A DNA stretch of 42,882 bases, taken from contig CALSCQ010000284.1 in NCBI GenBank assembly GCA_943704525.1, positions 1 through 42,882 of the forward strand. The letters run 5' to 3'. Every line of letters starts with the position of its first letter. The first letter of the stretch is position 1. Position numbers and translations under genes: made by a program. Below are positions 1 to 9,139 of the stretch, piece by piece. This stretch comes from Pigoraptor vietnamica. Taxonomy: Eukaryota > Opisthokonta > Filasterea. Under the pieces are notes generated by a model that searched no databases, had not been told where the DNA came from, and was given only the letters and a program-made list of their open reading frames with translations.

Positions 1-1014
1 ACTCATCTGATCGGAATTGGCCAGGGTCGTCGCCAGAACTTTGGCACCACACACACGCACGCGCGTCGACAGCGCCTTTGACCGACCGGTCACGCCATGT
101 TACAGTTTAGCACCAGCCTCAGCTCATCAGTTCGGCGTGCACATGGGCTACCATCGGGGGTAGGATAATCGTCTTCAGGCAAGGTACTCTGAGGGTCAGA
201 GACAACCCTATCCCAACAATTCTCTCATTTTCAAGAGCCCCGAGTGAAGATATTCCACGGTTTGCCGGAGTTTGGTAGACGACGTCCAAATGAATGTATT
301 GGAAGAAGCAAAGATGTGTGTCTAATATAGTCTCGGCGGTCGAGGCTGATCAGCGCCACCGGCTGCACAGTCTCGGGAACAGTGCAAGCCACTGTCCCGA
401 CCAGTCGGGTCAGTCTCAGAGCCGGTACGGCCGTCGTCAGTCCCCCGCCTATTCCGGGGACTCACCGTGACGCACTGCGCGGCGCCTCCCGCAATTTCAC
501 TGATTGTTGCTGCGCTGCCCCTTGCGCCAAGCACCCCTGTAATTGGGTTTCCCAGGTCGTCCTCCCAACAGCGAGCAGTGCGTCTGCGTGCACGTGTGCT
601 GCGTGCAGGTGTGCTGCGTGTTGCGTGCGAGGTACGTGCTGCAAGCGCGTTACATGCGTTACAGTTGTCACGGCGACGATCCCATTGGATGCCCAGAAAA
701 GACGGGGGCGAGGCCGCCGTTGCGTGGGTGCCCAAATCACAGCACCGCTCACTATGGGAAATGTATGGCGCACGCGTTATTACCCCGGCGGACAGCCCGT
801 GTCAACAAACCGAAACGGCTCGTGCGTGTGTGCGCCGCTGACGTGACGTACCTTCCCTACTCCACACTCCTCACACCCTGTCGTGCCTCTGCGGTGTGTG
901 CTGCAACGGCGCGTTGAAGGAGAGGCGGCATCTCGTTTCTCAGAAGGAGCGCTTGGTTGATTGGCTGCACACTTAGTTTCGTCAACCCCAATCCGTTTCT
1001 CCCACTTTCTCAAG
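1..1014. other. Intergenic / no gene recognised
   Basis: No reading frame here resembles a known family, although several overlapping frames are open because the DNA is GC-rich. A minus-strand stretch at 536-466 is bounded by an AG acceptor and a GTGAGT donor and could be one exon of an unseen gene, but it has no recognisable protein signal. Positions about 585-660 are a degenerate GTGCTGCGTGC-type repeat. The last 60 bases hold the presumed core promoter and 5'UTR of the fascin gene. Confidence 0.5.
956..970 (+). promoter_or_regulatory. 15-bp promoter motif with CCAAT core, copy 1
   Basis: The 15-mer GTTGATTGGCTGCAC ends 44 bases before the fascin ATG. An identical copy lies upstream of the channel gene at 8984-8998. 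It contains an inverted CCAAT box (ATTGG). The function as a shared promoter element is inferred from exact recurrence upstream of two genes. Confidence 0.4.
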
Positions 1015-3165
1015 ATGGCGGAGGCTGCGTTCAACGAGACGCTCCAGTGGACCTTTGGTCTCATTGCGAGCACGGGCAAGTACCTTACGGCCGAGACGTT
1101 CGGCAATCAGATCAACGCCAACGGTGGGCTCTTGTCTGCGCCGCTGCTGCCGCGCGTGTTCCATGCAGCCGACCACTGACGCCATCGCCCCTCGCGCAGG
1201 CCCCAACCTCAAGAAGAAGCAGATCTTCACGCTTGAGCAGGATGCCGGCTCCCCCGTTGTCTACGTGAAGAGGTTGGTTTCCAACTGATGTAGCCCTTGA
1301 GGCGGTTGTGTTGCGTCCCGACCATGTGGGAGCGCCGTGTGTGCAAGTGTGCAATCTAATGGACGGCCGCCGCAGCCACCTCGGCAAGTACTTCTCCGCG
1401 ACGGAGAAGGGCGTCTTCACGTGCGACCAGGATGCCAAGGGCAAGAACGAGCAGTGGACCGTCGAGCCGCAGTCGGACGGCAAGTGGGCCTTCAAGAGCG
1501 CCCACGGCTACTACCTCGGCGGGTCGGCTGACAAGCTCTCGGCGTTTGGCCGCGCCATTGGCGAGACAGAGAAGTGGACCGTCCACCTCGCGATGCACCC
1601 CCAGTGAGTGTTTCGCGCTTGTCGGCACAATGGCTCTTCGAGCATTTGTCTCACACGTGTGTTTGGTCAGGGTCGTGCTCCGCAACGTCGGCCGCAAGCG
1701 CTATGTCCACCTCCAGGACGAGGAGCTCCGCGTTGTGACGGTGCGTATTGACACTTGTTCTGTGCGTTCATCGCCCCGGGAGTCTGGTTGTGCGTGTGCC
1801 TTGTGCCATCTCTTGTGCATAGATACATTGTATGTGGTGTGCTCACGTCGTTTCGCTTGCTGTGGCAGGACATTCCGTGGGGCACGTCGTCGCTCATTAC
1901 GCTCGAGTTCCACGATGGCAAGTACTCGCTCCGCGCGGCCAACAACAAGCTCCTCCACAAGGACGGCAAGCTCGTCGACACGCTCGACGACAACACGAAG
2001 TACATTATCGAGTTCCTCGAGAGCCGCATTGCCCTGCGCGCGTGCGACGGAAGTGAGTCGCGTGCCGCGCGTCTCTCCTCCGTGCTTTGTCGGGTGCTCC
2101 TGTGGCTGACGAGCATGCTTTGTACCGCAGAGTACCTCCAGGGCCACGGTCCCAAGGCGACGCTTTCCGCCAAGAAGGACAAGATCACGAAGGACGAGCT
2201 TTTCGAGCTTGAGGACAGCCACCCGCAGGTGAGCGCTGATGGGAGGCGGAGGAAGCGTAAAATTGGCCTCCCGGACGCACCTAACGCGGCTGCGTTTTCC
2301 TCCCAGGTGACGCTTGTGGCGCACAACGGCCGCTTCACGTCGAGCAAGCAGATTGAGGAGACGAAGGCCGACCAGCGCGAAGTCACCGACACTGAGATTT
2401 TCCAGCTGGAGCCCCACGGCGACAAGGTGCGTCCCTTCTCTTTCAGTCGATTTGCGCCTCATATCCCATTGTTCGCGTGCTGATGGCGTCCTGTTTTGTC
2501 GTTGCAGTGGGCCTTCCGCAACAACAAGGGCCAGTACTGGTCGGTCACGGCCGGCACGATCAGCGGCAACGCCAAGACGCGCGGCGCCAACGAGCTCTTC
2601 ACTGTCGCGTGGCACGGCACCCAGATCTCCATCAAGGGGGCCAACGGCAAGTTCGTCTCTGCGAAGCCCAACGGCCAGCTCTCCGCCTCGGCCGACGCCG
2701 CCGAGGAGAAGGAGAAGTTTACGATCACGCTCATCAACCGCCCCCAGATTGTGCTGCGTGGCGAGTATGGCTTCCTCGCCAGCAAGGCCCGCAGCGTCAT
2801 TTCGTGCGCCAGCGTGACGGCCGAGATCTTCCACATGGAGGCGAAGGACGGCAAGTACTCGCTGAAGGGCACCAACGGCAAGTGGTGGAAGGAGGTGGAC
2901 GACGGACAGTGGGGCACGGCCGGCGATGCGCCCGTCGAGTTTACGATTGAGATCCACACTCACTCGAAGCTCGTGCTACGCGCGCCCAACGGCAAGTTCT
3001 TCAAGGGCGAGCAGCACGGCGGGTGAGTACACAATGCTATGTGCGCTGCGTTTTGAGCCGTGTGCTTTAGTTTTTCTTTGCTCCCTGAATGTGCTGACGC
3101 GGTCGCTGCGCAGGTTCAAGGCGACGTCTGACAAGGCGGACAAGGACGAACTGCTCGAGTATTGA
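1015..3165 (+). CDS. Fascin, actin-bundling protein (9 exons, 482 aa)
   Basis: Exons: 1015-1123, 1200-1272, 1376-1603, 1671-1740, 1869-2052, 2131-2228, 2307-2426, 2508-3022, 3114-3165. The summed length is exactly 483 codons. Fascins are about 490 aa, consist of four beta-trefoil domains and cross-link F-actin into tight bundles in filopodia and similar protrusions. Recognisable animal-fascin stretches include KKKQIFTLEQ (near residue 45), SHLGKY, KWTVHLAMHPQ, DIPWG followed by SLITLEF, and LINRPQIVLRGEYGF in the fourth trefoil. Length and motif order match along the whole protein, so this is true fascin and not only a trefoil relative. The residue just before the LKKKQ stretch, where vertebrate fascin-1 has its regulatory PKC serine, is Asn here, so that control is probably absent. 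The ATG sits in AAGATGG, 44 bases after a CCAAT-type motif. Confidence 0.95.
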
Positions 3166-3599
3166 GAGCACGAAGCACGCGCATTGTACATTGCGGCGCA
3201 GCGCACGACGGCGCACCCGCGCAAAACTCTGCAGTAAAGAAACTATAAAGAATGTTATTGCGTGCGCTGCTGGTGTTTCGCACTCGCGAGTTGCCACCCC
3301 GGATGCGCGCGGCGGACACCCACCCCCGCGGGGGCGCGCAATTTGGGGCGCACCGGCCACGCGGCCCAAATTGCCCGACGTGCCCAATGAACGGGCGCGG
3401 GTGATGGGGCACAGGCCACCACGTGCACCGGGCGCCGGTTGAAAGGCGCGCGTGTTGCGCAGCCGGCGCGGCGATGCACACACTCTGCCCGCGCAGCACC
3501 CGCCAGCACGCAAGCCGCAGGTGAGGGCACAAAACTGCGCGCTTATTGGGAGAGCCGTGCGTGTGTGGGGAGTGTCCTGCTGTGTGTGTGTGTGTCAGG
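3166..3599 (+). other. Intergenic: fascin 3' end and peroxiredoxin 5' region
   Basis: An A-rich patch near 3230-3260 (AGTAAAGAAACTATAAAG) may be the fascin 3' processing region; there is no canonical AATAAA. A short (GT)7 tract at 3582-3595 directly precedes the peroxiredoxin ATG, followed by TCAGG, so a 5'UTR intron ending just before the ATG is possible. No gene is seen. Confidence 0.45.
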
Positions 3600-4749
3600 A
3601 TGGCGTCTTACGTCAGCGCGGCGGCCTGTGCCGTGGCCATTGTGTGCATTGTTGGCGCTGTCGCGTCCGAGCACAACTGTCGCTCGTTTGCTGCCTCGGA
3701 AGTGTACCCATCTGATATGCATCGTGGCGAACACGCGCTAGTCATGTCGAAGGCCGTTATCCAGAAGCCGGCGCCGTTCTTCAAGGCCACCGCTGTCGTC
3801 GACGGCGAGTTCAAGGAGATCTCGCTTGAGCAGTACCGCGGTGGGTGGCGCATGCAGGCCCGTCATTGCGTGCTGAGTGGACCACGGGGCATTGGACCCT
3901 GCTGGATGCTCCGCGGTTGTGTTCCTGAGTGTGCCTCATTGAATTTCGCAATTTACTCGCAGGCAAGTATGTCGTCCTCTTCTTCTACCCGCTCGACTTG
4001 TGAGTATTGTGCGCTTTACGCCAGTGACTTCCAGTGACTTTTGCGGATGTCAGCCTTCGCCAGCAGCGCATGATTTCACTTGCATATTGGTCCATTTTCG
4101 CTCACCTTTTTCCTGGCCTTTTGCAGCACGTTTGTCTGCCCCACGGAGATTATTGCGTTCAGCGACCGTGCGGCGGAGTTCCGCGCCATCAACACGGAAG
4201 TGATTGCCGCGTCGGTGGACTCGCACTTTACGCACCTCGCGTGGGTGAACACGCCCCGCAAGGACGGCGGCCTCGGCAAGATGGACATCCCCATCCTCGC
4301 GGACCTCACGAAGCAGATCTCGCGCGACTATGGTGTCCTCCTCGAGGATGCTGGCATTGCGCTCCGGTGAGCCTCTCGATTGCCTCCTGCATGCCCCGCC
4401 CCCCTGTCGCGCGTGTACCTTTCTGACGACTAACACACCGCGCCTGCAGCGGCCTGTTCATTATCGATGACAAGGGCATCCTGCGCCAGATCACCATCAA
4501 CGATCTCCCTGTCGGCCGCAGCGTGGATGAGACGCTCCGCCTTGTCCAGGCCTTCCAGTTCACCGACAAGCACGGAGAGGGTGAGTCTTTGAGCGCCGTT
4601 GTTGCTGTGCTGGGTGCGAGGCTTTTCTTTGCATTCGGTGGTTGCTGACTGAGTTCCTTTTTGCAGTGTGCCCCGCTGGCTGGAAGCCCGGCTCCTCGAC
4701 GATCAAGCCCGATGTTAAGGCCTCGAAGGAGTTTTTTTCGAAGCAGTGA
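3600..4749 (+). CDS. Typical 2-Cys peroxiredoxin with N-terminal signal peptide (5 exons, 243 aa)
   Basis: Exons: 3600-3840, 3963-3999, 4127-4366, 4450-4580, 4667-4749. The enzyme reduces H2O2 and organic peroxides with thioredoxin-type donors. The peroxidatic Cys97 sits in the FVCPTE motif, interrupted by an intron just upstream (YPLDF/TFVCPTE), and the resolving Cys218 sits in [12 protein letters not shown]. The C-terminus ends in a YF-like helix (KEFFSKQ), the feature that makes eukaryotic Prx sensitive to over-oxidation. The first 25 residues are hydrophobic and end in GAVASE, a plausible cleavage site. The architecture therefore resembles PRDX4, the ER/secreted class, rather than cytosolic PRDX1/2; this location is inferred. 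A transit peptide is less likely because the segment lacks Arg. The downstream stop is followed by an unrelated intergenic stretch. Confidence 0.95.
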
Positions 4750-5508
4750 GACGATGCGGCGTGTGCGTGTGCGCGTCGCGTGACAGCTAAAGACAAAATG
4801 CACCTTAATTTGTGGACACGGCCTACGCTTTCAGACGAGCGTGTTTTATTTATTTCGAGGAGACCCATGCATGAGACAGGAGTGCTAGTCTATTCAAGGC
4901 GACGCGAAGTTGGTTGCCGAAAAAGTTGAACTGCGTCGCCTTCAAGTGTGTCGTCAGTCACATCTTCCAGCCCATGCCGTTCGTCAGCGTACGCGAAATT
5001 GTGCTGGTCTGCTGCAATTATCGCCGACCACAGTCTCCGACGCCAAAACGGTGGCAAGCCACGCTGTACCTGCTCAAGTAAGAGGCACAGCGCAAAGATC
5101 TATCGAGCCGGCAACCCAGGAGTACCCCTGCCGGCAACCGGGCTCTGAACAGCAAACAGTCATCAAATCGGCCGAAATCTCGGCAATTTCCACCGAAAAC
5201 TTTGTACGTACACTGCATAGACTGAAAAGCAGCGCCGACCCGCAGAAAGGCGACGCCCGAGAGCCAAACGAAGTAGTGGCCACACTCGTACGGCCCTCAA
5301 ACAGACTCCAGACGCATTCGCAGCCGCTCAGGCTGTGCGCGGCCGAGGCACAGTTTACAGTAGAATCGCCCTTGCGTATTGGGTCGAATTTTTTCTCGTT
5401 CCCCTCATCGAGACTTCTTACTCGCTACAATCAGAGATGCGTGGACCGAGCGGTCGTGTCTCGTGAGCGCTGTTATTTTTGCGAGTTCGGCCGTCCCAAT
5501 CCTCGAGA
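4750..5508. other. Intergenic with a long ATG-less open frame
   Basis: The probable peroxiredoxin 3' processing region is near 4785-4860 (AAAGACAAAATGC, TTTATTTATTT). From about 4910 to 5533 the plus strand is open for about 207 codons but has no ATG until its end, and it overlaps the RhoGEF start in another frame. I do not recognise the translation. It could be an exon of an unseen gene, a long 5'UTR, or chance in GC-rich DNA. Confidence 0.4.
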
Positions 5509-6422
5509 ATGGGCGAGGCGGGCGCAGATGTAAAGCGCATCTCTGCGCAGGAGATGTCGCTGTTGGAGTTTCTGAACGACGAGCCGGCTGCGGACAAGCG
5601 GCGGAAGTCCAAGGTGGACGCAGCTATCTTGAAGCAGATTCAAGAGCGCGTCTACTCGCCGGAGGAAATTGCAAGGATAGTGAAGGTTCAGGCGCTTGTG
5701 CGCGGGCGCCTGCGACGACTGGCCTATCGGAAGCTATGTGAGTGGGAAAAGCATGGCCCTCGAATTGATTGCCGTGCGCATTTTTGCGTCGTGTGGATGT
5801 GATTTGGCATGCTGGCGCTTGAGAGTGACGTGTCGCGTGAGAGGGACGTGTCGCTTGAGAGGGACGTGTCGCTTGAGAGGGATGCGTCGCTTATTCGAGT
5901 GCGTGGATGGGTGCAGCGCGACGGAAACTTATAGTCAATGAGCTGCTTGAGACCGAGGGAACATATGTCAAGACGCTGCGGCTAATCGACAGGGTGGGTG
6001 GTTGGGCTCAATGCCGCGCATGCTGCAACAATGCACTCACCGCCGGCCTCGCAGTGGTACATTCGGCCCCTCACGGCGCACGCGCTGCAGTCGCCGGGCC
6101 ACGACTACGTCATATTGACGGTGGAGGAGATTGGGACGCTTTTCTCGGAAATTCCGGAGATGTGCAAGGTGCACCTGGCTCTGCTCAACCAGCTGCAGGA
6201 GCGGTGGGTTGAAATGGATGGCGTGGTTGGAAGGAGTTTGGCCCAGCGAGTGCGGGTTCGGTTCGGCAGACTTAGCTTTGTTCGACTGACGAAGGGGGAT
6301 TGGCCGCGTCTCTCTTCGTGCGCGGCTGTGGTTCGCACCTCTCTGAGATGCCATATTGTGCAGGATGGACAAGTGGTCGGCGTATCAGACAATCGGCGAC
6401 ATCTTTCTTGACATGGTGTGTG

Positions 6423-6486
<64 letters not shown>

Positions 6487-8502
6487 AACTCGTGCCTGCA
6501 TGGGCGCTGGCGTTCATGTCTATGTGCTGACGCGCTGCCCTTCAGACGTCGGCAAATCTTGGGATGTATACGGTGTACGTGAGCAACTTTGATGCTGCGA
6601 CCGCGGTCTTAAACGCCCACAAGAACGATTCGCTGCTGAAAAAATTTCTCGACGTGAGTTGCGCTCATACAGTTGATTGCGCTGTGCTTATGGTGGCGCA
6701 GCTATGCTTACGCGCGTGTTTGTGCGCCTCGCAGGAGAAGAGGGACTTCCACGGCGTCAAGGACGCGCTCTCGGACCTCCTCATCACGCCCGTGCAGCGA
6801 ATTCCCCGCTACGTCTTGTTACTCGAGGTGCGATCTCCTGATTGTGCTTGGCATGTGGGGTATTTGGATGCATTCACTGCCCGCGTGACTGTAATATGGG
6901 CATTGACTCGCGAATTCTCTGTATCTTGCAGCAAATTCTGCGGCAGACGCCGTCCGGTCACCCCGACCACGAGAAGCTCACGCTTGCGCTGCAGCACATT
7001 CGCCGTGTGGCGCACATTATCAACGACCGCAAGCGCGCCGTTCAGGTCGTTGAAGAGATCCAGACGCGCGTGATTGGGATGCCGGAGGTGCGTGTGTGTC
7101 ATGGTGTGCTGCGGCAGCGTGCGGTGGGGTGTTTGCGTGTGTGTCACAGTGTGCTGCAGCCCAGCACGTGTGGTGGGGCGTTTGCGTGTCTGTGTGGGCG
7201 CCTGCTGAGGCTGTGCTGCGCAGGGCATTGTGGATGCCGAGCGCTATCTCGTGTTTGAGGCGGACGCGATCGAAGTGAAGAGCGGGCGACAAAAGCTGCG
7301 GCACCTCTTCCTCTTCAACGACCTTTTATTGTGCGCGACACCGCGCATCTCGGGGTTCTCCTTCTCCTTCTCGACGAAGCCCACGACGATCCAGTACCAG
7401 TTTAAGTGGAAGATCAAGCTCGGGGACGTCGACCTCAAGGACGCGCCGCAATCGGCCGCCGTGGGCAAGGGCGTCTTTGGCGGGGGCGGCGACGTAGTAA
7501 CAGGTTGGTTTTTCTTGGGCTGTATGCAGTGCACATTTCGGCGGCTTGGAGGCGCGGCGCCATTGCGGTCAGTCGTTTATACGTGTTTTGTCGCGTTGCA
7601 GAGAACCAGTACGGCGGCGTGCTGCAGATTGTACATTGGAAGACGGTCGGCAGCGACACGATCACGTTTCTCATGAAAGTGGACGACGCGGCAGCATGGT
7701 CCGAGAAGATTCTCGATCTCAAACGACTCCTGAAAGGTGCGTGCTCTGCGCATGTGTCAACCACATGCCTCTCTCGGCCCTAATGGGTATCGCCCGATTA
7801 CAGAGTCGCGGTCGCGCACAAGCAGCTTCCACCAGACGGTGCTCAAGAAGCGCGACACTGTCAAGCGAAAGATGACGCTGAAGCGAAATCCCATCCCAAA
7901 GTTTGGGTCGACCAGCCCGACGAGTTCGCCGAGCGCGTCGCCCGCGATTCCGCGCGGCCTGCAGGTACCGAACAACGGCGAGAACGGCAGCATGCTCGTC
8001 ATGTCCAAGTTCAACCGCCTCACGTCGTCGATGAACGACCTTCCCTCGGTGGCGGGCACAAACCCCGAGCTGCGCGAGATGCTCGGCCGCAAGCTGTCGT
8101 CGGTGCGTGCCCTTTGCTGTCGCTGTGCGACGGGAACCTTCATCTCACTGGAGCTGTGCATGTGCAGGCGCCTGATCAAGAGAGCCCTGTCGGTGAAATC
8201 AAGACGCGAGTAGCAGAACTGGAGAAGGAGATTGGCGTCGAGGAGCGCATTCTCGCCGCCGCTGAGAACATTCGCCAGATATATAAGACGCAGAACGCGC
8301 CGAAATCCAAAATGCAGGAGGTGAGGCTTTTTTTTGGGCGGCATGGCTCAATGTGCGCTGCGGCCACGCTCGAGTTTTGCTAAGCGAGTTTCCTTGGTTC
8401 GTTTTCCAGATCGAGCGACAGTACCAAGATGCAAACGAAAAGTTGACGGACTTGCGCGCCGAGCTCGCGCTGTGTCTGACGACCATTCAATTGCACAAAT
8501 GA
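5509..8502 (+). CDS. Rho guanine-nucleotide exchange factor: IQ-like, DH, PH, HR1-like coiled coil (12 exons, 607 aa)
   Basis: Exons: 5509-5737, 5917-5993, 6055-6203, 6363-6414, 6546-6653, 6735-6827, 6932-7087, 7224-7503, 7602-7736, 7804-8102, 8168-8320, 8410-8502. Residues 58-76 form an IQ-like basic helix (VQALVRGRLRRLAYRK), a potential calmodulin site. The DH domain spans about 79-280: CR1 is RRKLIVNELLETEGTYVKTL and CR3 is LLITPVQRIPRYVLLLE. The PH domain spans about 289-426 (LRHLFLFNDLLLCA, AAAWSEKILDLKRLL). A Ser/Pro-rich linker of about 100 residues follows. The last 75 residues (VAELEKEIGVEERILAAAEN and the following helix) look like an HR1 antiparallel coiled coil, a Rho-GTP-binding fold in PKN/Rhotekin. 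DH-PH catalyses GDP/GTP exchange on Rho/Rac/Cdc42. An HR1 tail would let the product GTPase bind back; this is inferred. Exon phases are consistent throughout. Confidence 0.93.
5821..5892 (+). repeat. 18-bp tandem repeat, 4 units, RhoGEF intron 1
   Basis: Units start at 5821, 5839, 5857 and 5875, with consensus GAGAGGGACGTGTCGCTT; the outer units differ by one to three bases. It lies shortly before the exon 2 acceptor. Confidence 0.85.
6415..6484 (+). repeat. (GT)n microsatellite beginning at a 5' splice site
   Basis: About 70 bases of nearly pure GT directly follow exon 4 of the RhoGEF gene. The donor itself is the first GT of the tract (ATG|GTGTGT). Moving the cut by one repeat unit would shift the frame. 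Confidence 0.9.
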
Positions 8503-9139
8503 AGACTAGCTCTGTCCGTTATTAGGAAGTGCTTCATTGAAAGTAACTGAGACAGCTCTTACCTCGCCCGTCGATATCAGCGACACGCTTTGTTTGCCAA
8601 CAATGGGCGTACCCTATTTTCCCGACTAGTAACCTCTTCACTGGGATGATTTTATTGGAAAAGTGTGGAATTTTTCCTCGATTCTCGGGGCGTTTCCAAT
8701 AAAGAGGGTGGGCGAGAGTCACTCGCGCCCGTGAAATTGGAGCGCCCCTCGAGACGGACCCAAAATAAGCCGAAATCCAATTCACCATTGGCGGAATGTG
8801 GTAACACGGAAATGCCAACACGACTGAACTGCAAATTCGCACAGACGACGCACACAAGGCATGCATGCCAGCGAGATTGGACGCGCGCAGCCGAAAGTGA
8901 GGGCGCAATTCCACGCGCACAGACTTCAAAGTGCACGTGAGCGCGCTCTGTGTGCGAGCGGCGTATTTGTGGGGCCTGCTTACGTTGATTGGCTGCACTG
9001 CGGCGTGGACTACTCGAAGAATCCGTGTGTCGCTCCGTCAAACCATAGTGACCTCTGAGAATGGGATCCGGGTAGGCGTGCTTCTGACGACATACACTTT
9101 CGGTCGTGGGGGGGCCACGCGCCCTGTCCCACTGCGAAG
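8503..9139 (+). other. Intergenic, promoter region of the channel gene
   Basis: No gene is recognised. The segment is more AT-rich than the coding parts (for example GATTTTATTGGAAAAG near 8647) and holds the second copy of the 15-bp CCAAT-type motif. Confidence 0.5.
8984..8998 (+). promoter_or_regulatory. 15-bp promoter motif with CCAAT core, copy 2
   Basis: This is identical to 956-970 (GTTGATTGGCTGCAC), here 141 bases before the channel ATG. The regulatory role is inferred from exact recurrence upstream of two genes. Confidence 0.4.

Noticed and set aside
365-420. Hairpin-like CCCGACCAGTCGGG and possible small RNA
   Set aside because: The stem is only five pairs with no conserved RNA motif around it.
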